DNA from: Salinimonas iocasae
GTDB taxonomy: Bacteria; Pseudomonadota; Gammaproteobacteria; Enterobacterales; Alteromonadaceae
Assembly (NCBI RefSeq): GCF_006228385.1
Contig: NZ_CP039852.1
Location: 3,674,001 to 3,738,000 of the forward strand
DNA length: 64,000 bases
Reading direction: 5' to 3'
Shown: piece after piece, positions 54,163-63,454 of the stretch
How positions within the stretch are numbered: the stretch's first letter is position 1
Layout: each line of letters opens with the position of its first letter
Program-made: the position numbers and the translations under genes
Notes under the pieces: model-generated
Database searches by the model: none
What the model was told of the DNA's origin: nothing
Seen by the model: only the letters and a program-made list of their open reading frames with translations

Positions 54163-56157
54163 ATGTCGGAAGCACGGGATAAAGTGGAATTATACCTCGA
54201 TACCGCCAACGCACTGCATTATTTACTTCTTAAGATAAGTCGGGGCTGTACCGTTTTTTTTGATAAGAATGGCTGCAAAAAAGAAGACCCTATCCTCAAG
54301 CAAACAAATGGTAATTACGCTCTGGTTCCCAGAGAGCTTCCTAAAGCGCTATTACAAGAAATTAGTGGTTACTATCTTACACGGCCGAGAATTGTCGACT
54401 TTGGCCAACTTGAACAATTTCACAGTATTATTTCACCCACCTTCGATGATGATTATCCTTGGCAGCTAACGGTATGCCCCAGTGCCGGTTATCTGACTCG
54501 TATCGTCGAGGAATTACCAATTGGCATTATTAGTGTAAACCACCTTTGGAATGCCACTTATGTCAACGGCTCTTGCGCGGAACTCATGCGTACAGATGTG
54601 AACGCTCTCATGAGCAGAGGCTGGACGCGAAATTTCAAAGATAGTGATTTGCGTAAGCTTCATCAGCACATGAGCAATAATGAAGAGTACGGCAACTCAA
54701 TTAAGCTGAAAACACAACTACTCACACCTTTGGGTTCCCTTTGTGTATTCTCAGTGCACGCTGTAGGTCACTTCGATGAAGAGAACAACTTCATCAGTGC
54801 TATTTTGGCAATATCTGATATAACAAAAGAGCATGAAGCAGAAAAAAAACTCCAATATATAGCTGACCACGATAAATTAACTAGTCTATACAATCGCTCA
54901 AGCTTTTTACGCTTAGTCGAAGAGCTTGAAGAAAAAGCGTTTGAAAGAGTACTGTTCATCTTTATAGACTTGGATAAATTTAAACAGATTAATGATAATT
55001 ATGGTCATAAGTTTGGTGACAACATACTTGAGATAACTTCTCAAAGAATTAAAGCTTCGGTGCGCGAAGCCGATTTAGCAGCCCGATTCGGCGGTGATGA
55101 ATTTGTGATAGGTATGCCATCCATCCCCAATGAAGAAACAGCGACTACCCTGGCAAAGAAACTGACACAATCATTGAATCGTACAGCTTGTATCCAAGGG
55201 GTGGAACTTGAATTACGTAGTAGTATTGGTGTTGCCTGGGCACCGACCCTCGAACTAGAACAATACACCATCCGCGCTGATAAAATAAAAGCGCTTTTAG
55301 ACGCTGCAGATACTAGTATGTACGAAGCAAAGAGAAATCAGCACACTAAACAGCATTTTCGTATCTTTGACGCCAGCTTGAGAGACCAAACTAACCTTCT
55401 TCAGAAGCAACGTGCAGAAATAGAAGCCATTCTCAAAAATGATTTGCTGCAGATTGCTTTTCAACCTATCTATGATGAAAATCATAATATTACAAGTTTG
55501 GAAGCACTGGCTCGTTTAAGAGGGTGTAATAATATCTTTAATCAAATCGAAGAGTTGATTAATGCAGCGAAAGAAAGTGATTATGACATACAAATTTTTA
55601 ATATTTGTCTTTACCAGTCAATTGCAGGCTTTGCAGAAATAAGACACTACTCACCGAAGTTAACATTAAACTTGAATGTGGATTTATCGCAGTTAGAAAA
55701 CACAGAATTTTTAGAAAAAATTACTGCGTTATGTGAAAGGTATCAGCTCCCTTCAAATAGTATTTGCCTGGAGCTAACTGAAAAAGTGCTGGAACATAGT
55801 GACGACGTTTGCACTACTTTGATTCAACGTCTTTTACAACATGGCTTCCTTATTTCTATGGACGACTTCGGTACCGGATACAGCTCTCTTAAGCGCTTAA
55901 TGTGTTATGACTTTCATCAATTGAAAATTGATAAGTTTTTTATACATAGTCTGTTTGAGTCTAAAAAATTTAAAAAGGCGTTAAAAGCAATTATCGCAAT
56001 AGGACATAGTCTGAATATGCGCGTGCTGGCAGAGGGTATTGAAACGCAAGAGCAATACTTTTTATGTAAATCAATGGGTGTGACCGAATTTCAGGGTTTT
56101 TACTTAAATAAGCCACTACCTCTTGATTCGGTAATAGACATTGTTAAAAGTCATTAA
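54163..56157 (+). CDS. PAS-GGDEF-EAL cyclic-di-GMP signalling protein
   Basis: This 664-residue soluble protein has a PAS-like sensor at about 105-225, an intact GGDEF domain at about 230-400 and an intact EAL domain at about 420-660. RFGGDEF (about 308) is preceded by the RxxD inhibitory site (READ), so a product-inhibited diguanylate cyclase is possible. The phosphodiesterase residues are all present: SLEALARLR, NLNVDLSQLE, ELTEKVLE, SMDDFGTGYSSLKRL, KIDKFF and LAEGIETQEQ. Net activity cannot be predicted. It is the first of three AT-rich signalling genes, 29 bp before the CheB-CheR gene. Confidence 0.94.
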   Translation: MSEARDKVELYLDTANALHYLLLKISRGCTVFFDKNGCKKEDPILKQTNGNYALVPRELPKALLQEISGYYLTRPRIVDFGQLEQFHSIISPTFDDDYPWQLTVCPSAGYLTRIVEELPIGIISVNHLWNATYVNGSCAELMRTDVNALMSRGWTRNFKDSDLRKLHQHMSNNEEYGNSIKLKTQLLTPLGSLCVFSVHAVGHFDEENNFISAILAISDITKEHEAEKKLQYIADHDKLTSLYNRSSFLRLVEELEEKAFERVLFIFIDLDKFKQINDNYGHKFGDNILEITSQRIKASVREADLAARFGGDEFVIGMPSIPNEETATTLAKKLTQSLNRTACIQGVELELRSSIGVAWAPTLELEQYTIRADKIKALLDAADTSMYEAKRNQHTKQHFRIFDASLRDQTNLLQKQRAEIEAILKNDLLQIAFQPIYDENHNITSLEALARLRGCNNIFNQIEELINAAKESDYDIQIFNICLYQSIAGFAEIRHYSPKLTLNLNVDLSQLENTEFLEKITALCERYQLPSNSICLELTEKVLEHSDDVCTTLIQRLLQHGFLISMDDFGTGYSSLKRLMCYDFHQLKIDKFFIHSLFESKKFKKALKAIIAIGHSLNMRVLAEGIETQEQYFLCKSMGVTEFQGFYLNKPLPLDSVIDIVKSH

Positions 56158-56186
56158 CGGCAAGTTAATTCGTTAAGGAAAGCGTT

Positions 56187-58703
56187 TTGCAGAGAAAAGT
56201 TACTACAACAGATATTACCTCTTCTACTACAACGAAATTGGTAGGTATCGGTGCATCAGCTGGCGGCTTAGAAGCACTACAGGAATTACTTGAATACTTA
56301 CCTGCTAATTTAGATATTTCTTACATTATTGTACAGCACTTATCGACTGACTTTAAATCTACTAGAGGTGAGCTTTTGGCCAAGCACACTTCTATGCAAA
56401 TCAAAGAAGCCTGTGAGGCAGAGGAAATACGTCCCAGAACAATTTATCTAATTCCCGTAGGTAAATTACTACGTGTTACAGAAGGCAAAATCTATTTATC
56501 TGATTTTCCCCCAAACATTAAGGTTAACTTACCTATTAACGAGCTTTTCCGCAGTATGTCCGAGGAAAGAGACAGCAGTTCAATAGGTATAGTACTCTCA
56601 GGTACAGGATCGGATGGAAGCCGGGGTGTGCAATTTCTAAAGCAGAGCGATGCGCTGGTCATCGTCCAAAATCCTGAAGAAGCAAAATTTGATGGAATGC
56701 CTAAAAGTGCCATTGATACAGGCGCGTTTGACCACATTTTAAATATTAAAGATATTCCCGCTCAAATAGAAAGCTTTTTTAGTCAACCAAAGGCAGAAAT
56801 TGAAGATAAAAGGTTTCGAGAGCATCTTTCGAAAAACGGGAAGGTTGTTGATGACATCCTTGATCTAATTTACAAACATACAGATCTCAATTTTCGTGCT
56901 TATAAAGAGTCCACGGTATCGCGTCGTATTGAGCACCGGATGAGTATTAATAGAAAAAGTGATTTATTGGAATATTGGCAATACATCAATGATAATAAAA
57001 AAGAAATAATTCTTTTAAAACAAGATCTATTAATAGGTGTGACCCAGTTTTTTAGGGATTGCACCGTATGGGACATTATTTACACAGACATAGCACAAAC
57101 GTTATTAAAGCAAACAGGTAAAAATAAAACACTGCGAATCTGGTGCCCAGGTTGCTCTACCGGCGAAGAAGCATACTCATATGCAATCCTCTTTACAAAA
57201 GTAGCTGAGGAATTAGACATTGACAAGAATATAACTGTATTTGCCACGGATATTGACGAAGCGGCCATAAACTACGCTGCTGCAGGTACTTATCCATCAA
57301 ACATCTCCGATGAAGTACCCCAAGACTATCTGACCCGCTATTTTACCGAGTTAGATGACGGCAGCTATCGTGTAAATAAAGAGATTCGCAATAACGTTGT
57401 TTTTGCAGTTCATAATTTAATTCAGGATCCCCCATTTTCTAATATGAACTTAGTGAGCTGCCGGAATACGCTTATATACATGCAAAACAGCGCTCAGCAA
57501 AAAGTGATGACCTATTTTCATTTTTCTTTGCAGCTTAACGGTGTTTTAGTTTTGGGTAGTGCAGAATCCTTGGGCCCCTTCAGTATCTATTTTGACAGCC
57601 TCGATCAAAAAAATCGTTTGTACCAGAAAAACAAGGATATGAAAGTTCCTTCTCCAATAAGAAATAGCGCGTTATTTACTAAAATGAATAGCAAAACGCC
57701 TCCTTCACTTAGACGCTTTACCCCATCTACTCGGAGATACGAAAAGACAAAGCAAAAGTCCATGACTATTGGTCAAAAAACTATTACTGAGGAATATTTA
57801 CCCCCTACACTCATTACCAACAATAAACTTACCGTGTTATATAGCTATGGCGATACATCAGCATTTACTCGAAAACTTGAAGCAGGCCAAGCTTCTTTCG
57901 ACCTTGCCAAATTGTTAGATAGAGATATTTCTGGTCAAGCTATATCAGCAGCTAATGAATCTTTAAGGAAAAAGAAAGCTGTTTTGATGAGGAATATTTA
58001 TTCAGAAAAGGGGACTAGCTGGGATTTACGTTGTATTAGTTTTAAAGAAGATAGTGAAGAAAATTATGTTGCAGTAAGCTTCATACCTTCACATGACCCA
58101 AAAACCTCCGAAGACGAAATTGTTTATGAAAAAGATGCGCATGCTCAAAAGCGTATCGAGGAACTTGAGAAATCCCTTATTGAGTCACAACAATTGCACC
58201 GTCAAGCCCTAGAAGACTTAGATACCACCAGTGAAGAGTTGCAATCTAGTAACGAAGAGTTAATTTCGGCCAATGAGAAGCTTCAGTCAATAAATGAGGA
58301 ACTTCAGTCAGTTAACGAGGAGCTTTATACCGTTAACAGTGAATATCAGCAAAAGATAACTGAATTGACTGATATAAACAGTGACCTCGAAAATTTAATG
58401 CTTGCTACACATTTAGCAGTATTATTTTTAACCAGCGATTTAAAAATCCGCCGCTTTACCGGCCCAATGCGGCAATACTTAAATATCATCGACTTTGACA
58501 TAAACAGAGATTTCAGAGATCTTTCGTTTAATTCGCCATTAGAAAAACTGCCCGACCTTGTACTAGATGTAAAAAACTCTGAAAAAACAACCAGACAGGA
58601 AACGTTTGGATCGGATGATAATAAGCTAGAAGTCACAGTAAGTCAGTATACAAGCAAAGAAAAAATTAGCGGCTTCATTATCTCAATCGTAGAGTGTCCA
58701 TGA
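56187..58703 (+). CDS. CheB-CheR fusion protein with PAS-type C-terminus
   Basis: This 838-residue fusion starts with TTG at 56187, with AAGGAA before it. Residues 15-200 form a CheB methylesterase without receiver domain: Ser in GIGASAGGLEALQ, His in VQHLSTDF, Asp in SGTGSDGSRGVQF. Residues about 215-475 form a CheR methyltransferase, with the SAM site LRIWCPGCSTGEEAYSYAIL and TVFATDIDEAAINYA. A long Glu/Leu/Ser coiled coil follows (LQSINEELQSVNEELYTVNS), then a PAS-like domain to the end. Many homologues continue into a histidine kinase, which is absent here. Its stop overlaps the next gene (ATGA). Confidence 0.93.
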   Translation: MQRKVTTTDITSSTTTKLVGIGASAGGLEALQELLEYLPANLDISYIIVQHLSTDFKSTRGELLAKHTSMQIKEACEAEEIRPRTIYLIPVGKLLRVTEGKIYLSDFPPNIKVNLPINELFRSMSEERDSSSIGIVLSGTGSDGSRGVQFLKQSDALVIVQNPEEAKFDGMPKSAIDTGAFDHILNIKDIPAQIESFFSQPKAEIEDKRFREHLSKNGKVVDDILDLIYKHTDLNFRAYKESTVSRRIEHRMSINRKSDLLEYWQYINDNKKEIILLKQDLLIGVTQFFRDCTVWDIIYTDIAQTLLKQTGKNKTLRIWCPGCSTGEEAYSYAILFTKVAEELDIDKNITVFATDIDEAAINYAAAGTYPSNISDEVPQDYLTRYFTELDDGSYRVNKEIRNNVVFAVHNLIQDPPFSNMNLVSCRNTLIYMQNSAQQKVMTYFHFSLQLNGVLVLGSAESLGPFSIYFDSLDQKNRLYQKNKDMKVPSPIRNSALFTKMNSKTPPSLRRFTPSTRRYEKTKQKSMTIGQKTITEEYLPPTLITNNKLTVLYSYGDTSAFTRKLEAGQASFDLAKLLDRDISGQAISAANESLRKKKAVLMRNIYSEKGTSWDLRCISFKEDSEENYVAVSFIPSHDPKTSEDEIVYEKDAHAQKRIEELEKSLIESQQLHRQALEDLDTTSEELQSSNEELISANEKLQSINEELQSVNEELYTVNSEYQQKITELTDINSDLENLMLATHLAVLFLTSDLKIRRFTGPMRQYLNIIDFDINRDFRDLSFNSPLEKLPDLVLDVKNSEKTTRQETFGSDDNKLEVTVSQYTSKEKISGFIISIVECP

Positions 58704-59701
58704 ACAAGTTACAGCCCACTGGGCGAGTCCATCATTATCTGGAAGACGAACTGCATAGCCTTTTACAACACGATCGGCTCATTTTTGAGTTTTTTCAATC
58801 TTTGCTTGTTGATGGGTTGTGGTACTGGGACATAACGAACCCTGAAGAAGAGTGGATGAGCCCGGCATTCTGGTGGACGTTTGGTTATGACCATGAATTT
58901 AAAGCTCATAAAGCTACAGAATGGCAAAATATTATTTTTGCTGAAGATTTGGTATCAACCAAAAAAGCACTCAACCTGCATTTGCAAAATCCCAATATAC
59001 CCTATGATCAGACTCTCAGATACCACCATAAAAACGGTGATACAGTATGGATACGTAGCAGGGGCGTAGCACTTTATGACGATAACGGTACTCCAACACG
59101 CATGCTCGGCTGCCATATTAACGTAACTGACATAATGAGGCATCAGAATGCATCTTACCGTTTAAAAGTCAAAAACGAGCATCTCGAACGCCAGTTTAAT
59201 GAGCTGAAGCATAAAAGCTTTCAGGAAAGAGAGATGCAAGACGGTCTTCAACAACAGTTATTGCTCAATAGAATTCGTGACGATAATGGTTTTTGTGGAG
59301 AGTTGTTTTTCCTGGAGCAAGTTAAGCTTCTTATAATACTAGCAAAGCGACTTAAAATCAGCATCACGGTTGTCAGTGTTATTCAGGATTCTCGCAGAAA
59401 TACAATTACTGAACAGCAAGAAATAAATCAATTCATCCGTCAAAAAATATTACCGCTTATTCCAGAAGCTCCCGTTTTTCGTTTCGATGTTAAACTGGTC
59501 GGTTTAATCGCAGTAGGTCTAGATTATACTGAGCTTAATACACTAAAAGAATCTAGCACCGATGCACTTACCCATTTCATGTGGTTGGTAGGGCGGCCTT
59601 CTATCGCTATACGTTATTCAACTTTTGATAATCTTGAAGATATTTCGGTAGACGAATTGGACATAGAAGGACTCAGACGTATTTTTGCACTTACTGATTA
59701 A
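58700..59701 (+). CDS. PAS-domain protein with degenerate GGDEF-like C-terminus
   Basis: The ATG at 58700 overlaps the CheB-CheR stop (ATGA), giving 333 residues. A PAS-PAC module at about 28-155 has WYWDITNPEEEWMSPAFWWT, YHHKNGDTVWIRSRG and RMLGCHINVTDI. After a coiled-coil linker, residues about 200-330 follow the GGDEF order of elements (FFLEQVKLLIILAKRLKISI, then VVSVIQD, then SIAIRYSTF), but the GGDEF loop reads FDVKLVGLIAVG. No cyclase activity is expected, so it may be a sensor or adaptor for the two upstream genes. The GGDEF relation is my by-eye inference. Confidence 0.8.
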   Translation: MNKLQPTGRVHHYLEDELHSLLQHDRLIFEFFQSLLVDGLWYWDITNPEEEWMSPAFWWTFGYDHEFKAHKATEWQNIIFAEDLVSTKKALNLHLQNPNIPYDQTLRYHHKNGDTVWIRSRGVALYDDNGTPTRMLGCHINVTDIMRHQNASYRLKVKNEHLERQFNELKHKSFQEREMQDGLQQQLLLNRIRDDNGFCGELFFLEQVKLLIILAKRLKISITVVSVIQDSRRNTITEQQEINQFIRQKILPLIPEAPVFRFDVKLVGLIAVGLDYTELNTLKESSTDALTHFMWLVGRPSIAIRYSTFDNLEDISVDELDIEGLRRIFALTD

Positions 59702-59781
59702 TAACTTCAAGGGTTGATCGCTATCTCTACCGTGGCTTAAAACTCATTTTACTTTTCAATATGCAACCTCTTTATTTCCAC

Positions 59782-60246
59782 CTAATCAAAGTGAGTGATG
59801 GTGGAAGGCAGGTGAGCATTTAAGTGGCGGCAGAAGCTGACATAATGTGATGGCGGAAAGCGAAAATCCCGCGCTCTGCCAAAGGGAGTGAAATTGAGTG
59901 GCAGTGAAAAACGCCCTTCACCGTTACTTAAATCAAGTGTTACTTTCCTTACTATGTCTATTTTAATCCTGTCACGACCTACATACATATAACCGTCGGA
60001 AAACGATACATGCGCCACCGGGTCAGAAATGTAATGTCGGCAGGATAGATAATTGATAGCCAGTGGTACTGCTACCAGACACAGTGTGATAACAATAGTG
60101 TTGATATCAAAACCAGCGCCGGAAATCAGCAGCCAGGTAAGATAAAAAAGCGTAGCGGTATGCCATATCAGCAGCCACAGTCCGCGTTTTTTTGTGTCTA
60201 CATTATCGCTGTTCAGTAAATAAGTGGATATTTTGTCAATGTTCAC
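59782..60246 (-). CDS. Hypothetical membrane protein (two spans plus soluble domain)
   Basis: This 154-residue protein starts with GTG at 60246. Two spans lie at about 22-42 (GLWLLIWHTATLFYLTWLLI) and 48-68 (INTIVITLCLVAVPLAINYL). A soluble beta-rich C-terminal part (DGYMYVGRDRIKIDIVRKVT, then FGRARDFRFPPSHY) resembles a PH-like domain, but I cannot assign a family. It is the last gene of the minus-strand cluster, 38 bp after the GNAT gene. Confidence 0.65.
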   Translation of the reverse strand: MNIDKISTYLLNSDNVDTKKRGLWLLIWHTATLFYLTWLLISGAGFDINTIVITLCLVAVPLAINYLSCRHYISDPVAHVSFSDGYMYVGRDRIKIDIVRKVTLDLSNGEGRFSLPLNFTPFGRARDFRFPPSHYVSFCRHLNAHLPSTITHFD

Positions 60247-60283
60247 GCTTCCATCACCGATTTATTATTGTTATTTATTTTTT

Positions 60284-60880
60284 TTATTGGGGTGACACAC
60301 CTTTAGCCATTTGCAGAAAGGTTGCCACTGCCTGGCGGACTTCAAAGCCCTGCGCAGCATAAAATGCCATCGCCTGAATATTAGATTTATGTACATCCAG
60401 TACGATGGATAATTTTTGTAATTCTCTGGCGTAGCTTTCAATAAAGTTTATTAATGCCGTAGCAACGCCTACCCGACGATACGTTGGGTCCACCGCCAGA
60501 TGCCCCAGAGCCAGTTCTTTCACCAACGGCGGATGTAATGCCGCTGTGACTTGCTGGCTGCGTATAATCACTTCCATCGCACCATCCAGCCCATAAAAAT
60601 GAGTGATAGACGACATCGTCTGGCGGTCAAAATCTTGCGGAAGGCTATCGTGCCAGCAGGTGATTAGTCCTGCGATCTGCCCGTCACACTCCGCAACCCA
60701 GTGATTAGCATATCCATACTGCCCCTCACCTCTCGACCAGGCGCTCATCAAAAACCGTTCAGCTTGTTCCTTGTTTTCAAGGCCAAATATTGGCACCAGC
60801 AACGCTTCTCCTGCTGACAACAACAAAGGCACCGCTTGCCCGCCGTCCTCACTGACAGCCTGGCGAACTTGTATCTTCAT
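60284..60880 (-). CDS. GNAT-family N-acetyltransferase
   Basis: This 198-residue protein has the GNAT acetyl-CoA site at about 130-150 (LALGHLAVDPTYRRVGVATA) and the following strand LSIVLDVHKSNIQAMAFYAA. The N-terminal region (IQVRQAVSEDGGQAVPLLLS) is typical of GNAT openings. The acceptor substrate is unknown. The ATG lies 2 bp after the SCO stop, so it is co-transcribed with the oxidase assembly genes, although a functional link is not evident. Confidence 0.88.
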   Translation of the reverse strand: MKIQVRQAVSEDGGQAVPLLLSAGEALLVPIFGLENKEQAERFLMSAWSRGEGQYGYANHWVAECDGQIAGLITCWHDSLPQDFDRQTMSSITHFYGLDGAMEVIIRSQQVTAALHPPLVKELALGHLAVDPTYRRVGVATALINFIESYARELQKLSIVLDVHKSNIQAMAFYAAQGFEVRQAVATFLQMAKGVSPQ

Positions 60881-60882
60881 AT

Positions 60883-61542
60883 CTACTTCTTCGCGATTAT
60901 GGCGGGCAAGTCGCTTAGGATATGCTTCGGATCTGCTACTGCAAGCTTACCTGGCGTGGCCTGGGGCTTGAACCGCCCGACCACCTCCGCATCCGGTCCA
61001 ACTAAAATAATAGATGCACTGTGGTCAACAAGATAACTTTCGTGGTCTGTGCTTTGTGGCATTGAATACATCAGACCAAAACTTCTGACCAACGGAAACA
61101 GCTGGTCATGCCCACCGCTCGCAGCGATGAACTCCTCATTAAAATGAGATTTATAACTTGCCAGACGTTCGGGTGTATCACGTTTTGGGTCGACAGATAA
61201 AAACATGATCCTGACCGGATAATCGCTGTCTATTTTCTGAATCTGAGGATAAATTTGATTCAAAGACGCCATAGTCGTCGGGCAAACATCAGGACAAAAT
61301 GTATACCCTAAAAAAACTAACGTCCACTGATCTTTCAGATCTTGTGTTGTAAATTCGCCCTCATCGCCCCGATACAACGTAAACGAAGGCAATGCCCGGC
61401 GCTGCGGATAGTGCTGAAAATAGGTAGCCTCCTCCGCCTGCGTACCCAGATTACTTTCAGGAGGCGCTACATTAATAGCCGCCCAAATACCGGCAACAAA
61501 GGCGAGCGCCAGGACAACGCCAACAAGAGTCTTCTGCTTCAT
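60883..61542 (-). CDS. SCO family copper chaperone for cytochrome c oxidase
   Basis: This 219-residue membrane-anchored thioredoxin-fold protein of the SCO1/SenC family delivers copper to the CuA site of cytochrome c oxidase or acts as a thiol reductase. It has an N-terminal span ([20 protein letters not shown]), copper ligands CxxxC in [12 protein letters not shown], and the distal His in [13 protein letters not shown]. Its ATG overlaps the cyoE stop (ATGA). Confidence 0.95.
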   Translation of the reverse strand: MKQKTLVGVVLALAFVAGIWAAINVAPPESNLGTQAEEATYFQHYPQRRALPSFTLYRGDEGEFTTQDLKDQWTLVFLGYTFCPDVCPTTMASLNQIYPQIQKIDSDYPVRIMFLSVDPKRDTPERLASYKSHFNEEFIAASGGHDQLFPLVRSFGLMYSMPQSTDHESYLVDHSASIILVGPDAEVVGRFKPQATPGKLAVADPKHILSDLPAIIAKK

Positions 61543-62456
61543 AAACTAACGGGAACATAATGATCGAGCAATAATACAACAAACAATATCATGAGATGGA
61601 TGATTGAAAAGCGAAATGTTTTCATCGACCAGCCCGGTTCATCGTTAAATTTCAGCTTCCAGGCATAATACAGAAATGCGGTATTGAGTAATGTTGCACC
61701 AACCAGATAAATTAGCGCCGACATCCCCACCAGATAGGGCAGAAAGCTCACCAGCATCAGCAGAAATGTATAACCGAGGATCCAGGTTTTGGTAAAGTTG
61801 ATACCGTGGGTTACCGGCAGCATAGGCACATTGGCTTTAGCATAATCACGCTCTCTGTGAATAGCCAGCGCCCAGAAATGCGGCGGCGTCCAGGTATAAA
61901 TAATCAGTACCAATAATAACGCGTGAGCGTGAATACTCCCCGTCACAGCGGTCCAGCCCAGTAGTGGAGGTGCTGCCCCGGCCAGTCCGCCAATAACGAT
62001 ATTCTGCGAGGTGGCGCGCTTCAAAAACATCGTGTAAACCACCGCATACCCCACCAGAGAAGCAAGCGTCAGCCAGGCAGTAAGCGCGTTAATCCACAGA
62101 TATAAAATGCCGAATCCTAAAACGCCCAGTGCTGCAGCAAAGTAGAGTGCACTGGCTACCGGTACTCGTCCTTTGGCGACCGGCCGGTTAAAGGTTCGGG
62201 CCATGATACTGTCGATACGATGATCAACGACATGATTAATAACCGCAGCGCTGCTGGCCAGCAAACCAATCCCGGTCAAGCCGCCAATCAGCACACTGGC
62301 AGGGATCCAGCTTTGCGACGCCAGACACATGCCAACCAGTGCGGTCAGTAATAGCAGCATTACTACGCGAGGTTTAGTGAGTTCATAGTATTCGCGCCAG
62401 CGGGGAATTTTTCCTACCGATTCTGAATAGTCCCGTGCATCAATAGATTTAGCCAT
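61539..62456 (-). CDS. cyoE: Haem O synthase (protoheme IX farnesyltransferase)
   Basis: This 305-residue polytopic prenyltransferase of the UbiA family farnesylates haem B to haem O. The conserved Asp-rich site appears as [20 protein letters not shown], and the second conserved region as [20 protein letters not shown]. About nine membrane spans are seen. It overlaps ctaA upstream by 8 bp and the SCO gene downstream, which places it in cytochrome aa3 assembly (ctaB role); the symbol ctaB is equally used. Confidence 0.95.
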   Translation of the reverse strand: MAKSIDARDYSESVGKIPRWREYYELTKPRVVMLLLLTALVGMCLASQSWIPASVLIGGLTGIGLLASSAAVINHVVDHRIDSIMARTFNRPVAKGRVPVASALYFAAALGVLGFGILYLWINALTAWLTLASLVGYAVVYTMFLKRATSQNIVIGGLAGAAPPLLGWTAVTGSIHAHALLLVLIIYTWTPPHFWALAIHRERDYAKANVPMLPVTHGINFTKTWILGYTFLLMLVSFLPYLVGMSALIYLVGATLLNTAFLYYAWKLKFNDEPGWSMKTFRFSIIHLMILFVVLLLDHYVPVSL

Positions 62457-63438
62457 TTGCCCTCCGCTGCATCATAGAAAGGTTGAAGGTAATCCACACC
62501 ATAATGAGCAGGAGCATGGCGGCAACAAAGTTGTGAGCAACAGCAATGGTCAGTGGCAGGCTCATAACCACATTACTGATTCCCAGTCCGACCTGGGCGC
62601 TTAGCACGGTAATGAGCGCAACCCCTGCGGTATTCATCAGTTTTGACTGAACTCTGAGCAGCCAGATTCCCAGTGTCAGTAAATAGGCAAAAGTGACCAG
62701 TGCACCCGCCCGGTGAATGATGTGCATCGTCATACGAGCAGGGTAATCGTGTACACCGAATTCATAGTTTTCAGCGTGAGGAACGCTGTAGGCAGAAGGG
62801 ACATCAATCTGCGTCCACCATTGTCCCTCGCAAACTGGAAAGTTTGTACATGCCAGTGCAGCATAATTCGCGGATGTCCAGCCACCCAGCGCTATCTGAC
62901 AGCCCAGTATAATCATTCCCACAAACGCAAATCCCAGCATGCGTTTGGCAGACTTGAGTTTATCGCGGCACATATTAGGGCTGAGCCTCAGGTATAACAC
63001 GAACAGGCAGGTCAGCACGCCAAATCCGCCAAGCAGGTGTCCCATCACCACCACCGGCAACAAGTTCAGTGTTACCGTCCACATGCCCAGTGCAGCCTGA
63101 AAGATCACCAACGCACACAAAAACAGCGGTAGTCCCAGTGGCATTCTTGCGTCGCGACGTATGGCAGCCCAGGCCGCGATTGCGAAAATCATGAGGCCCA
63201 GGGCACCTGCAAAGTAACGATGTATCATCTCGCTCCATGCCTTACTGGCTTCCACCGGGCGATGGGGAAATGCGCTATTTGCCGCATTAACCTTGTCGGC
63301 GGTTGAGGGTACAAACAGTTCACCATAACAGCCGGGCCAGTCAGGACACCCCAGGCCTGCGTCAGTAAGCCGTGTATAAGCGCCCAATACGATGACAAGA
63401 ATCGCCAGCATCAGACTACAAAAAATTAGTTTTCTCAT
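62449..63438 (-). CDS. ctaA: Haem A synthase (CtaA/COX15)
   Basis: This 329-residue inner-membrane protein of about eight spans oxidises haem O to haem A. COX15-type signatures include [53 protein letters not shown] and [17 protein letters not shown], whose His residues ligate haem. Two Cys residues follow the first span in CPDWPGC. The gene precedes cyoE, as in other alteromonads, and starts 16 bp after the next upstream gene. Confidence 0.95.
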   Translation of the reverse strand: MRKLIFCSLMLAILVIVLGAYTRLTDAGLGCPDWPGCYGELFVPSTADKVNAANSAFPHRPVEASKAWSEMIHRYFAGALGLMIFAIAAWAAIRRDARMPLGLPLFLCALVIFQAALGMWTVTLNLLPVVVMGHLLGGFGVLTCLFVLYLRLSPNMCRDKLKSAKRMLGFAFVGMIILGCQIALGGWTSANYAALACTNFPVCEGQWWTQIDVPSAYSVPHAENYEFGVHDYPARMTMHIIHRAGALVTFAYLLTLGIWLLRVQSKLMNTAGVALITVLSAQVGLGISNVVMSLPLTIAVAHNFVAAMLLLIMVWITFNLSMMQRRANG

Positions 63439-63454
63439 GGCGCCAGCCTCCGTG

